Origin: Pacificispira sp965223125
GTDB taxonomy: Bacteria > Pseudomonadota > Alphaproteobacteria > UBA8366 > Aestuariispiraceae
Assembly: GCA_965223125.1 (NCBI GenBank)
Contig: OZ244984.1
Location: 2,790,001-2,854,000, forward strand
Direction of reading: 5' to 3'
Length of the DNA stretch: 64,000 nucleotides
Each line of letters starts with the position of its first letter. The stretch's first letter is position 1. Shown here piece by piece: positions 17,548-26,287 of the stretch. Under the pieces are notes generated by a model that saw nothing but the letters and a program-made list of their open reading frames with translations, did no database searches and had not been told where the DNA came from. Made by a program: the position numbers and the translations under genes.

Positions 17548-19587
17548 ATGGCGCGGATTGTTGGTTGTGATGTGGGTGGTACTTTCACCGATCTGATCGT
17601 GCTGGATGAGGAAACCGGCTCCGCGCGAATCGCAAAGGTTCCAACCACAGTCGGCAATCAGTCGGACGGGGTATTGGCGGCGTTCGATGCGGCGGGTATC
17701 GATGTCGCCGATGTGGAAAGCATCGTCCATGGCACAACCGCGACCACCAATGCCCTGCTGGAGCGCAAACTGGCGAAGACTGGTCTAATCACGACCCAAG
17801 GCTTTCGCGACATTCTGGAACTCGGACGCCGCACGCGGCCCAGCGCCTATGGTCTGACAGGGCGGTTTGTGCCGCTGATCCCGCGCGACCTGCGCCTTGA
17901 AGTGCCGGAACGGATGGATGTGGATGGCAATGTCGTGACCCCGCTGGACGAGCGAGTTGTTCTGATCGCCGCCCGGCATCTGCTGGCCCAGGGTTGTGAG
18001 TCGGTCCTGATCCATTTCCTGCATTCCTATGCCGATCCCACGCATGAACGCCGGGCGAGGGAAATCGTCCTTTCTGTTTGGCCCAACCGATATGTCACTG
18101 CCGGGCACGAAATCCTGTCTGAATTTCGGGAATACGAGCGCGGGGTGACAGCCGCCGTCAATGCCTCCGTCCAGCCGATCCTGGAACGCTATCTGGCGCG
18201 CCTCACATCCGGACTGGCGCAGCGCGGCTACAAACGGGATCTGCTTGTGATGCAGGGAAATGGCGGCACCGTCTCCGCCGAGGCGATTTCGAAAATTGCG
18301 GTGAATACGGTGATGTCTGGCCCTGCTTCTGGTGTCATGGCCGCCGCGCGCACCGGGGTTGCCTCCGGTCGGCCCTCGCTGATCACCTTCGATATGGGCG
18401 GCACGTCCTGTGATGTCGGTTTGATCCGGGACGGAACCCCCCAGGTCTCCAGCGAGTTGGAGATCGAATACGCGATGCCGGTGCATGTGCCGATGGTCGA
18501 TGTCCACACCATCGGCGCGGGCGGCGGGTCCATCGCGCGGATCGATGCTGGGGGACTGCTCCAGGTCGGCCCAGAAAGTGCGGGGGCGACTCCTGGCCCG
18601 ATCTGCTATGGGCGCGGGGGGATGGAACCGACGATCACCGATGCCAATCTGGCGCTTGGTCGATTGAACGACAAACGGTTGCTCGCCGTTCAGGGCGCGC
18701 CGGATATCGATGCGATCCGTGCGCGGATCGGGGCGGTCATCGGCACACCGCTGGGCCTGGACTGGGAATCCGCAGCGGCTGCGATCCTGCGCATCGCCGA
18801 CGACCGCATGGCGGGTGCGGTGCGGATGGTCTCACTCAGCCGGGGACACGATCCGCGTGACTTCTCGCTCTTCGCCTTTGGTGGGGCAGGGCCGCTGCAT
18901 GCGGGTGCTATCGCGCGGGAACTGGGCATACCGACGCTGCTGATTCCGGCGCGTCCCGGTATCACCAATGCGCTAGGTTGCGCGGTCGCCGATCTGCGCC
19001 ACGATTTCGTCAATACGATCAACCGCCCAATGGCGGTGGTGGATATGGATCTGGTGCGCGACACACTGGCTGCGCAGGTTGCGGAAGGCACCGCGCGGCT
19101 GGCTCGCGATGGTGCCGGTACCGGTGATGTCCGGGTGATCCACAGCGCTGACATGCAGTTTATCGGCCAGAGCCATCTGTTGTCTGTCCCGATTTCTGAC
19201 CCATCGATTAGCCGTGAAGACCTTCAGGCCGCGTTCGAGGCGGTTTATTGGGCACGGTTCGAGGTCGCCCTGCCGGAAATCAAGGCGAACCTGGTCAATC
19301 TGAACACCGCCGTAATCGGTCCCCGACCGTCCGTGGAATTGAAACTCCTTCTTGACCCGCAGCCGGACTTCTCCGACCCGGTAACACGGCAGGTATGGTT
19401 TGCGGAAACCGGCTGGACCGATACACCCATCGTGCAACGTGCCAGCCTGACGCCGGGCAGCCGTCTTGCCGGACCCGCCATCGTCGAACAACTTGACACC
19501 ACCACCGTCCTGCATCCCGGCATGCAGGCAGTTGTGGACGAGATCGGCAATCTGATTGTCCATATCCAGGCGAGAGACGCAGCATGA
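17548..19587 (+). CDS. hyuA: Hydantoinase/oxoprolinase subunit A (HyuA-like)
   Basis: This ATP-dependent amidohydrolase subunit of about 679 residues has the ASKHA-type nucleotide motif CDVGGTFTDLIVLD at its N-terminus, a second motif FDMGGTSCDVGLI, and AFGGAGPLHAGAIARELGI near residue 450. With HyuB it would open a five-membered imide or lactam ring such as N-methylhydantoin, 5-oxoproline or a related compound; the substrate cannot be read from the sequence. The ATG at 17548 is preferred over a TTG at 17521. Its stop overlaps the hyuB start (ATGA). Confidence 0.9.
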   Translation: MARIVGCDVGGTFTDLIVLDEETGSARIAKVPTTVGNQSDGVLAAFDAAGIDVADVESIVHGTTATTNALLERKLAKTGLITTQGFRDILELGRRTRPSAYGLTGRFVPLIPRDLRLEVPERMDVDGNVVTPLDERVVLIAARHLLAQGCESVLIHFLHSYADPTHERRAREIVLSVWPNRYVTAGHEILSEFREYERGVTAAVNASVQPILERYLARLTSGLAQRGYKRDLLVMQGNGGTVSAEAISKIAVNTVMSGPASGVMAAARTGVASGRPSLITFDMGGTSCDVGLIRDGTPQVSSELEIEYAMPVHVPMVDVHTIGAGGGSIARIDAGGLLQVGPESAGATPGPICYGRGGMEPTITDANLALGRLNDKRLLAVQGAPDIDAIRARIGAVIGTPLGLDWESAAAAILRIADDRMAGAVRMVSLSRGHDPRDFSLFAFGGAGPLHAGAIARELGIPTLLIPARPGITNALGCAVADLRHDFVNTINRPMAVVDMDLVRDTLAAQVAEGTARLARDGAGTGDVRVIHSADMQFIGQSHLLSVPISDPSISREDLQAAFEAVYWARFEVALPEIKANLVNLNTAVIGPRPSVELKLLLDPQPDFSDPVTRQVWFAETGWTDTPIVQRASLTPGSRLAGPAIVEQLDTTTVLHPGMQAVVDEIGNLIVHIQARDAA

Positions 19588-21275
19588 GCCAGAACACCGA
19601 CTTGAAGCCGCTCGACCCCGTCACACTGGGTGTGATCCAGAACGGGTTGCAGCAGGTCTGCAACGAAATGGACCTCGCCTTCTGCCGCGCCGCCTTCTCC
19701 CCGGTGATTGCCGAGGCGATGGATCGATCTGACGGTATATACGATGCCAGGGATGGAGCCCTGATTGCCCAGGGCGATCTCGGCCTGCCGGTCTTTGTCG
19801 GTACGATGCAATATGGAACTCAGGCAGTAATTGAGCGCGTGCCGGACCCGCAGCCGGACGATGTGATCATCTGCAACGATCCCTATCTCGGCGGCACCCA
19901 TCTGATGGATGTGCGCTTCTATCGCCCGTTCTTCTATCGCGGGGAATTGTTCTGCTGGCTGGCGAATACCGGGCACTGGCCGGATACCGGCGGCATGGTG
20001 CCCGGCGGCTTTTCCGCCCGCGCGACAGAGGTGGAGCAGGAGGGGTTGCGCATCCCGCCCGTGAAGTTGTTCAAGCAGGGCAGGCTGGATCCGGAAATCC
20101 TGGCTATCATCCAGTCGAATATCCGCATCGCCGATCAGCGCATTGGTGATATCCAGGCCCAGGCAGCGGCACTGAAGATCGGCGACCGGCGGCTGACCGC
20201 GCTGCTCGACCGCTATGGCCGCGATACCGTCGCCCAGGCCATCGCCGAACTGCGCAGCCGCGCCGAGCGGCTGATGCGCGCCACCATCGCGGAGGTGCCG
20301 GACGGGGTCTATGAGGGGGAGGCCTTTGTCGATTCCGACGGCGTTGTTGATGAGCCGCTGCGCATCGCGATGAAGATCACGGTCGCGGGCGACGGGATGA
20401 CCTTCGACATGTCCGGCTCCTCCCCGCCCTGTCGCGGGCCGATGAACAGCGTCATCGCCACCACCCGTTCCTCGATCTATCTGGCGATCAAGCATGTCTT
20501 CCCCGATGTGCCGCTGAATGCGGGAACCTATGCGCCTTTGACGATCATCGATCCGAAGGGGACCTTCCTCTATGCTGAATATCCGCGCCCGGTCTCCGGC
20601 TGCGCGGCAGAGGTCAGCCAGCGCATCGCCGAAGCCGTCTTCGCGGCTCTAACCAAGGCGATCCCCGACCGCCTCTTCGCCGCGCCCGCAGGCTCCAGCG
20701 GCAATTTCGCACTGGGCGGCTACGATCCGGACAAGGGGCGGTCCTATGTGATGTATGTGATCTCCGGCGGTGGCTATGGTGGCCATGCTGGGGGCGATGG
20801 CCTGACTAATGGCTGTTCGACCATCGGCATCTCCAAATCCCAGCCCATTGAGGTGCTGGAACAGTATTACCCGGTCCTGTTCGAACGCTATGCCCTGGCC
20901 GAGGGTTCTGGCGGGGCAGGTACCCATCGCGGCGGCTTCGGCATCAACTACCGCCTGCGCCTGCGCCGGGGAGAGGCCCGTGCTTCCATGGTGATGGATC
21001 ACGGACGCACCGGCCCGCAGGGCGTGCTTGGCGGCGAAGACGGTGCCCCCAACACCGTGCGCTTCGATTTCGCTGACGGCACCAGTCACATCCCCCTTCA
21101 CCTGTCCAAGGAACAGGACATCACCGTCCGCCCCGGCGACATGATCGACGTCTGCACCCCGGGCGGCGGCGGCTACGGACCCGCCGATGCACGCAACCCG
21201 GAAGAGGTGGCCGAGGATATGCGTCGCGGCTATTACAGCGAAGACGCAGCAGCACGGCTGTTCGGGCGGGAGTAA
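19584..21275 (+). CDS. hyuB: Hydantoinase/oxoprolinase subunit B (HyuB-like)
   Basis: This 563-residue partner of HyuA has the family features DPVTLGVIQNGLQQVCNEMD at the start, IICNDPYLGGTHLMDV, GMTFDMSGSSPPCRGPMNS and a C-terminal DVCTPGGGGYGP. Together the pair forms the ATP-dependent ring-opening enzyme. It overlaps hyuA by four bases and converges with ridA, which encodes an enamine/imine deaminase that could act in the same nitrogen-compound pathway (inference). Confidence 0.9.
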   Translation: MSQNTDLKPLDPVTLGVIQNGLQQVCNEMDLAFCRAAFSPVIAEAMDRSDGIYDARDGALIAQGDLGLPVFVGTMQYGTQAVIERVPDPQPDDVIICNDPYLGGTHLMDVRFYRPFFYRGELFCWLANTGHWPDTGGMVPGGFSARATEVEQEGLRIPPVKLFKQGRLDPEILAIIQSNIRIADQRIGDIQAQAAALKIGDRRLTALLDRYGRDTVAQAIAELRSRAERLMRATIAEVPDGVYEGEAFVDSDGVVDEPLRIAMKITVAGDGMTFDMSGSSPPCRGPMNSVIATTRSSIYLAIKHVFPDVPLNAGTYAPLTIIDPKGTFLYAEYPRPVSGCAAEVSQRIAEAVFAALTKAIPDRLFAAPAGSSGNFALGGYDPDKGRSYVMYVISGGGYGGHAGGDGLTNGCSTIGISKSQPIEVLEQYYPVLFERYALAEGSGGAGTHRGGFGINYRLRLRRGEARASMVMDHGRTGPQGVLGGEDGAPNTVRFDFADGTSHIPLHLSKEQDITVRPGDMIDVCTPGGGGYGPADARNPEEVAEDMRRGYYSEDAAARLFGRE

Positions 21276-21287
21276 AATGCGGGATGG

Positions 21288-21686
21288 CTATGCCCGCTCC
21301 GGAATGCGGGCGATGACCTTGATCTCGAAATCGAAACCGGCGAGCCAGTTGACACCGATAGCGGTCCAATTGGGATAGGGCGGGCTGCTGAAAATCTGGT
21401 TCTTGACGGTCATGATGGTCTCGAACTGGTTCTCGGGATCCGTGTGAAACGTGGTCACGTCGACGATATCGTCGAAGGTGCAACCCGCCGCTTCCAGCGT
21501 TGCGCGGAGGTTTTCGAAAGCCAGTTCAACCTGACGCCCGAAATCAGGTTCGGCTGTCCCGTCGGGACGGCTTCCGACCTGCCCGGAGATGAAAAGGAGA
21601 TCACCGGAGCGGATCGCGGCCGAATAGCCATGGGCCTCGTATAGGGCGTGCCTGTTGGCCGGAAAAACGGCGTCGCGCTGCGTCAT
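21288..21686 (-). CDS. RidA family deaminase/endoribonuclease-like protein
   Basis: This 132-residue RidA (YjgF) protein has the typical GDLLFISGQVGSRPDG core, the DDIVDVTTFHTDPE segment and the PNWTAIGVNWLAG region with the terminal E-x-K-like DFEIKVIARIP strand. RidA proteins hydrolyse reactive enamine/imine intermediates to ketones. It diverges from a TetR gene across a spacer with three ATACG-N3-CGTAT palindromes, so it is the likely target of that regulator. AAGGATTGAAG precedes the ATG. Confidence 0.88.
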   Translation of the reverse strand: MTQRDAVFPANRHALYEAHGYSAAIRSGDLLFISGQVGSRPDGTAEPDFGRQVELAFENLRATLEAAGCTFDDIVDVTTFHTDPENQFETIMTVKNQIFSSPPYPNWTAIGVNWLAGFDFEIKVIARIPERA

Positions 21687-21775
21687 TCTTCAATCCTTTT
21701 TCATCGTGGTTGAGTGGTGCTCTATAAACGGAACACTCAGCTTTGAGCGCTTCACACATCATCGCCTTATCTGTT

Positions 21776-21838
21776 ATACGGTGCGTATGTGAAATAGCGT
21801 ATATACGCATCGTATGTCAATTCAAATACGGCACGTAT
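21776..21838. promoter_or_regulatory. Three copies of the palindrome ATACG-N3-CGTAT
   Basis: ATACG-GTG-CGTAT at 21776-21788, ATACG-CAT-CGTAT at 21803-21815 and ATACG-GCA-CGTAT at 21826-21838 are perfect 5-bp inverted repeats with a three-base spacer. They start 27 and 23 bases apart in the ridA/tetR divergent spacer. The third ends 20 bases before the tetR start. The invariant arms and variable centre are what a dimeric repressor site looks like. The obvious candidate is the adjacent TetR protein. Confidence 0.75.
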
Positions 21839-21858
21839 GTTAAAATTGTGAGGAAATC

Positions 21859-22452
21859 ATGGTAAAGCGGCGTGTCGAGTTGATGGAGGAGAACCGGGCG
21901 AAATTGATTGCGGCGGCACGAAAGGCCTTTGCCGAGAAGGGCTACGCTGCCGCCTCAATGGATGAGTTGACCGCAAGTGTCGGCCTGACGCGAGGGGCGC
22001 TTTACCACAACTTCGGGAACAAGCGCGGACTTCTGGCTGCCGTCGTCAACCAGATCGACGGAGAGATGGCGTCACGCGCGCAGGAAACCGGTGCCCGGGA
22101 AGATGATGCGTGGGAAGGCCTGATGGCGGAAGGTGCCGCCTATATCGAAATGGCACTCGATCCCGAAATCCAGCGCATCGTTCTGCTCGATGGACCGGCA
22201 GCCCTTGGAGACCCGTCGCAATGGCCCAGCCAGAACAGTTGCCTACAGGCAACGGCGCAGACGGTAGAGCGGCTGATCGCGCAGGGGATACTAAAGCCGA
22301 TAGATCCAGAGGCTGCCGCCCGGCTATTGAACGGGGCCGCGCTGAATGCCGCCCTCTGGATTGCGGCCAGTGATGATCCGAAAACCGTCTTCCCGAAAGC
22401 CGTCGAGGCTTTCCGTTACCTGGCCACAGGCCTGCTTGCAGAACCGATATGA
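21859..22452 (+). CDS. TetR/AcrR family transcriptional regulator
   Basis: This 197-residue regulator has an N-terminal helix-turn-helix: KLIAAARKAFAEKGYAAASM, then ELTASVGLTRGALYHNFGNK, the classic TetR recognition region, followed by an all-helical ligand-binding domain. It probably represses itself and the divergent ridA by binding the three upstream palindromes. AGGAAATC precedes the start. The ligand is unknown; given hyuAB and ridA next door it may be a nitrogen-containing metabolite (inference). Confidence 0.9.
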   Translation: MVKRRVELMEENRAKLIAAARKAFAEKGYAAASMDELTASVGLTRGALYHNFGNKRGLLAAVVNQIDGEMASRAQETGAREDDAWEGLMAEGAAYIEMALDPEIQRIVLLDGPAALGDPSQWPSQNSCLQATAQTVERLIAQGILKPIDPEAAARLLNGAALNAALWIAASDDPKTVFPKAVEAFRYLATGLLAEPI

Positions 22453-22725
22453 TGTCAGAGATGTAAGGGCTTGGAACTTCAGTAAACGCCGTAGATCAAG
22501 GGGTGAGCCTACACAGGAACGGAAGAGCGGAGGCGCGTGCACTGCACCAACTCGAAGCATCGATCCATGACGGGTTGGAAAGCGGTGATTATAAAGGATA
22601 GGAATCCGTGGATGAGATTATCGCTCAGGCATCTACTAGTATATAAGCCACGCTGGAACGCCAACGCGATAAAGGGCCGTCAATCTAGCGGTAAAGTTTC
22701 ATTCCGGTGTCCCTTTAAAAGTATA
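22453..22725. other. Spacer between tetR and the IS element, no gene seen
   Basis: These 273 bases contain no supported gene, RNA or clear hairpin. The downstream end, AAAGTATA at 22718-22725, is one copy of the IS target duplication. Confidence 0.5.
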
Positions 22726-23443
22726 GGGGCTGTCCCAGATAACTACCTGAGCTGACGCTTAACCCATTGTCTGAGTTGAGCTAATTGATCTGACGGATCG
22801 CTGTTGTTGAACCGCCACTCGCACTCCTTCAAAAATAGACCGAAATGGGCCTTCGGGACACCGTTGAATTTACGCATGTGACGCTTGGCCTGGTTCCAGA
22901 AATTCTCGATCCCGTTAATGTGGTTCCGCTTGTCGGCGAACAGCTCCGAGTGATTGATCCGAAAGTGTTTGAAGTCGGAGACGTCGAGCGCGTTGTAGCC
23001 CTTCCAGCAGTCGGAATAGACGATGCTGTCGGGGATGACCTTGCCCTCAATAATCGGCAACAGAGTAGCGCCGGAAGCATCGGGAATGATCTTCGTATAA
23101 ACCTTCCCGCCACGCTTGAGAAGCCCGAAAACCGGGACTTTCCCCGGCGCACCACGACCTCTCTTGCCCTTTCTCTTGCCGCCGAAATAGCTTTCGTCCA
23201 CCTCGATCTCGCCACCGAACATCGCCTCGCTTTCGGCCTCAAGCTCATAGGCGATGACCTCGCGCAACCGATGATAATAGAACGCCGCTGTCTTGCGGTT
23301 CACGCCACAAAGACAAGCTGCCGTACGAGCCGTCGTCCCGGCGACAAAATGCTCGATCAAACGATCCTGCTTGTAGTGACTCAGACGGCTCTTGCGCATG
23401 GACCCCATGATAACCCCCAAACCGGGTTATCTGGGACAGCCCC
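22726..23443 (-). mobile_element. Complete IS1595-family (ISXO2-like) insertion sequence
   Basis: The 718-bp element is bounded by perfect 18-bp inverted repeats: GGGGCTGTCCCAGATAAC at 22726-22743 and its complement at 23426-23443. It is flanked by a perfect 8-bp direct duplication, AAAGTATA at 22718-22725 and 23444-23451. One transposase gene fills it. Intact ends, duplication and reading frame indicate a recent insertion. A decayed relative lies 624 bp to the right. Confidence 0.95.
22743..23420 (-). CDS. IS1595-family (ISXO2-like) transposase
   Basis: This DDE transposase of up to 225 residues (219 if read from the second Met at 23402) has an N-terminal helical region with a DNA-binding GTTARTAACLCGVNRKTA segment. 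The catalytic core follows, with Asp in EVDESYFGGKRKG, Asp in YSDCWKGYNAL and Glu in HINGIENFWNQAKRH. The gene fills the element from close to one inverted repeat to the other. No frameshift is seen, so it is probably active. Confidence 0.93.
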   Translation of the reverse strand: MGVIMGSMRKSRLSHYKQDRLIEHFVAGTTARTAACLCGVNRKTAAFYYHRLREVIAYELEAESEAMFGGEIEVDESYFGGKRKGKRGRGAPGKVPVFGLLKRGGKVYTKIIPDASGATLLPIIEGKVIPDSIVYSDCWKGYNALDVSDFKHFRINHSELFADKRNHINGIENFWNQAKRHMRKFNGVPKAHFGLFLKECEWRFNNSDPSDQLAQLRQWVKRQLR

Positions 23444-23524
23444 AAAGTATATATAAGAAATATTGGGAAATAATGTGAATAATTGCTATATAGGAAGTAT
23501 GACCAAGGACGAAAGGATTTAGTC

Positions 23525-23779
23525 ATGGCAACTGTAACGATATCTCTACCCGCTCCCATGAAGGACTGGATTGAGGCGCAGGCCGGAAACGGCCAATTCA
23601 GCGGCGTGAGCGATTATATTCGTGATCTGGTACGGCAGGATCAATATCGCAAAGATCAGCGCGAAGCCCTCATTCAGGCTCTTATCGAAGGCGAGGAAAG
23701 CGGCCCGGCCCAGGAACGGACGCGCGAAGAGTTGCGGGCCGAAGCGCGGCGACGGGTTGGTTTGAAGCATGCCGGTTAA
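23525..23779 (+). CDS. parD: ParD-type antitoxin
   Basis: This 84-residue protein opens with a ribbon-helix-helix segment (TVTISLPAPMKDWIEAQAG, then FSGVSDYIRDLVRQDQ) and ends in a Glu/Arg-rich helix, as in CC2985-type ParD antitoxins. The N-terminus should bind the operon promoter and the tail should bind the toxin. The ATG at 23525 follows AAGGATTTAGTC and gives the family's usual start; an upstream in-frame start at 23483 would add 14 unusual residues. It overlaps the toxin gene by 11 bases. Confidence 0.88.
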   Translation: MATVTISLPAPMKDWIEAQAGNGQFSGVSDYIRDLVRQDQYRKDQREALIQALIEGEESGPAQERTREELRAEARRRVGLKHAG

Positions 23780-24062
23780 GTATAGGCTGTTACCGAAGGC
23801 GGAAGCCGATTATTACGATATTTATGCCTATACCTATGAGACTTTCGGCGAAGATCAGGCTGAAAAATATACGAGCGGGATTCTCGATGTCTTTACGCTG
23901 ATCACCGAGCACAATCATATCGGTAGAGATATCGGCTATATTCGGGTGGGGTATTTCCGTTACGAATTTGAAGGTCACACGGTTTACTATCGACAAGACC
24001 AAGAGGGGATTGCAATCGTCCGCATATTGGGAGGAAAACAAGATCCCTTGCAGCATTTGTAA
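23769..24062 (+). CDS. parE: ParE/RelE-type toxin
   Basis: This 97-residue basic protein of the RelE/ParE superfamily has KYRLLPKAEADYYDIYAYTYE at the start and IGYIRVGYFRYEFEGHTVYYR towards the end, matching ParE toxins, which poison gyrase. It overlaps parD by 11 bases, so toxin and antitoxin are translationally coupled. The pair sits between an intact IS1595 element and an IS1595 remnant in the same orientation, suggesting acquisition with those elements. Confidence 0.88.
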   Translation: MPVKYRLLPKAEADYYDIYAYTYETFGEDQAEKYTSGILDVFTLITEHNHIGRDIGYIRVGYFRYEFEGHTVYYRQDQEGIAIVRILGGKQDPLQHL

Positions 24063-24066
24063 TATT

Positions 24067-24291
24067 GGGGCTGTCCCAGATAACTACCTGAGATGACGCT
24101 TGGCCTAGTTCCAGAAATTCTCGATCCCGTTAATGTGATTCCGCTTGTCTGCGAACAGCCCCGAGTGCTTGAAGTCGGAGACGTCGAGCGCGTTGTAGCC
24201 CTTCCAGCAGTCGGAATAGACGATGCTGTCGGGAATGTCCTTGCCCTCGATGGTCGGCACCAGAGTAGAGCCGGAGGCAGCCCCAATGACC
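24067..24291 (-). pseudogene. Decayed IS1595-family element and transposase fragment
   Basis: The segment opens with the same inverted repeat, GGGGCTGTCCCAGATAAC, as the intact element at 22726. It then matches that element with an internal deletion of roughly 125 bp just after the repeat and a second one of about 19 bp, plus scattered substitutions. The minus-strand peptides FADKRNHINGIENFWN and YSDCWKGYNALDVSDFK are still readable, but the N-terminal half and the right repeat are missing. The sequence to its right (about 24292-24384) holds inverted-repeat-like pieces (GGGTAACG and GGGTTACAC) that may be another insertion scar. Confidence 0.85.
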
Positions 24292-24387
24292 GACCCCAGA
24301 CATGGGTAACGTTTTGTACCGGACACACGGGTTACACTTTTCGACCTTTTTCCAGGTCGGGAGGTGTGGATGCCGTCGAAGTAATGG

Positions 24388-24459
<72 letters not shown>

Positions 24460-24598
24460 ACTGAATGGCGGTTGGGGATGACCTCCCCAAGCGGGCGCGC
24501 TTATGCCATAAGGGTTGGATGCGTGCAAGCGTGTTGGACATCGGCTTGACTCAGGGGCGGGAAGCCTGCATTTCCGGGCCATGGTGCAGGATGGAAAG

Positions 24599-24817
24599 AT
24601 GTCGGAACGGGAGCAGGCGAGGGTGGCGCGGCAGGCGGCGACACTGCGTGCGAATCTATTGAAGCGAAAGGCGCAGCAGCGTGCGCGACGCACCGGCCCG
24701 GCCAGCGCCGCGCCTACCGAAAATCCGGCGGAGACTGGGGACGAATCGGCTATTCTATCCGAATCGCGGTCGGGGAATGTCGATCCTGCTGATGGAAACG
24801 GTTCCAGATCGCAATAG
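24599..24817 (+). CDS. Small basic hypothetical protein upstream of murA
   Basis: This protein of about 72 residues begins MSEREQARVARQAATLRANL followed by KRKAQQRARR, an amphipathic, strongly basic helix, then a low-complexity tail. Short proteins of this type are found immediately upstream of murA in many alphaproteobacteria; no function is known to me. The ATG at 24599 is preceded by GGATGGAAAG; an in-frame ATG at 24581 is possible. Confidence 0.6.
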   Translation: MSEREQARVARQAATLRANLLKRKAQQRARRTGPASAAPTENPAETGDESAILSESRSGNVDPADGNGSRSQ

Positions 24818-24997
24818 CCTTGAACTATTCCAGTCTTTGAAAAATCCTGTCACCGCCTTTGTTTCGCCCATGTCCAATTGCACCATCCCGCATCCCCAAC
24901 GCTTCTGAATGAGGTTTCCATGTCGCCCCACGATCTTGATAATGCGCTCCAGAACAGTCTCGATACGATACCGGTGGCGGAAGGAAAGACAGGCGGA

Positions 24998-26272
24998 ATG
25001 GACAGGATACGGATCATCGGCGGCACGCCGCTTCGGGGGTCGATCCGGATCGGCGGGGCAAAAAACTCCGCTTTGAAGCTGATGTGTGCGACGATCCTGT
25101 CGGACCATCCGCTTGTCCTCGACAATGTGCCGCGCCTGGCTGATATCAGCACCACCGCCCTGTTGTTGCAGAGCCTGGGAGTCTCGGTCGCTTTCGAGGA
25201 GCCGGAGGGGCCGGATGCACCGCAGCGCCTGACCCTGAATGCGGGCAGCCTGAACAATACCGTCGCGGAGTATGACATTGTGCGCAAGATGCGTGCGGGC
25301 GTGCTGGTGCTGGGTCCGCTACTGGCCCGGCATGGTCAGGCGCGGGTCTCGCTGCCCGGCGGCTGCGCCATCGGCACGCGCCCGGTCGATCTGCATCTGA
25401 AAGGATTGCAGCAGCTTGGCGCGGCCATTGAACTGGACGGCGGCTATATCGTCGCCAATGCACCGGGTGGATTGACCGGTGCGGATGTGACCTTTCCCTT
25501 CGTCTCCGTCGGGGCGACGGAAAATCTGATGATGGCAGCGACGCTGGCAAAGGGTACAACGCGGCTGATCAATGCGGCGCGGGAGCCGGAAATCGTCGAT
25601 CTGGCACATTGCCTGATCGCGATGGGCGCGCAGATCACCGGTGCCGGGACCGACCGGATCGAGATCGAGGGTGTCCCTGCCCTTGGCCCCGCCCGGCATG
25701 CGGTGATGCCCGACCGGATCGAGACTGGCACCTATGCGATGGCGATAGCCGCGACGCGGGGCGATGCCACCCTGATCGGCGCGAAGCCGGAGACGCTGGG
25801 CGCGGCAATTGAGGCGATGACGGCGGCGGGCGTGATCATCGATGCGGTGCCGGACGGCATGCGCATTCGCTGCGGTGCGCTGGTCGGGACTGATGTAATG
25901 ACCGAACCCTATCCGGGGTTCCCGACGGATCTTCAGGCCCAGATGATGGCGCTGATGGTGACGGCCCAGGGCGCGTCGATGCTGACGGAAACGATCTTCG
26001 AGAACCGCTTCATGCATGTTCCGGAATTGAGCCGCATGGGGGCCAGTATCAACCTGCATGGCCGCTCCGCCATGGTGCGGGGCGTCACGCGCCTGACCGG
26101 GGCGCAGGTGATGGCAACCGACCTGCGCGCCTCGGTCGCGTTGGTGATCGCCGGATTAGTGGCGACGGGGGAGACCTTCGTGAACAGGATATACCATCTC
26201 GATCGCGGCTATGAACGGCTGGACCGGAAGCTTGCCGCCTGCGGTGCCCGGATCGAGCGCGCCGCCTCCTGA
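24998..26272 (+). CDS. murA: UDP-N-acetylglucosamine 1-carboxyvinyltransferase MurA
   Basis: This cytoplasmic enzyme of about 424 residues transfers enolpyruvate from PEP to UDP-GlcNAc, the first committed step of peptidoglycan synthesis. It opens with the canonical MDRIRIIGGTPLRG and GSIRIGGAKNSALKLM. The fosfomycin-target cysteine is present, Cys123 in PGGCAIGTRPVDLH. Later conserved parts include TENLMMAATLA, EPEIVDLA and DLRASVALVIAGL. In-frame starts upstream (24878, 24920) would add up to 40 residues unlike the family, so 24998 is preferred. Confidence 0.95.
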   Translation: MDRIRIIGGTPLRGSIRIGGAKNSALKLMCATILSDHPLVLDNVPRLADISTTALLLQSLGVSVAFEEPEGPDAPQRLTLNAGSLNNTVAEYDIVRKMRAGVLVLGPLLARHGQARVSLPGGCAIGTRPVDLHLKGLQQLGAAIELDGGYIVANAPGGLTGADVTFPFVSVGATENLMMAATLAKGTTRLINAAREPEIVDLAHCLIAMGAQITGAGTDRIEIEGVPALGPARHAVMPDRIETGTYAMAIAATRGDATLIGAKPETLGAAIEAMTAAGVIIDAVPDGMRIRCGALVGTDVMTEPYPGFPTDLQAQMMALMVTAQGASMLTETIFENRFMHVPELSRMGASINLHGRSAMVRGVTRLTGAQVMATDLRASVALVIAGLVATGETFVNRIYHLDRGYERLDRKLAACGARIERAAS

Positions 26273-26287
26273 GGAGAGACCGCCCGA

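Noticed and set aside
24292..24384. End of a second type of insertion sequence beside tRNA-Thr
   Set aside because: Short GGGTAAC/GGGTTAC pieces look like terminal repeats but no transposase, partner end or duplication is visible.
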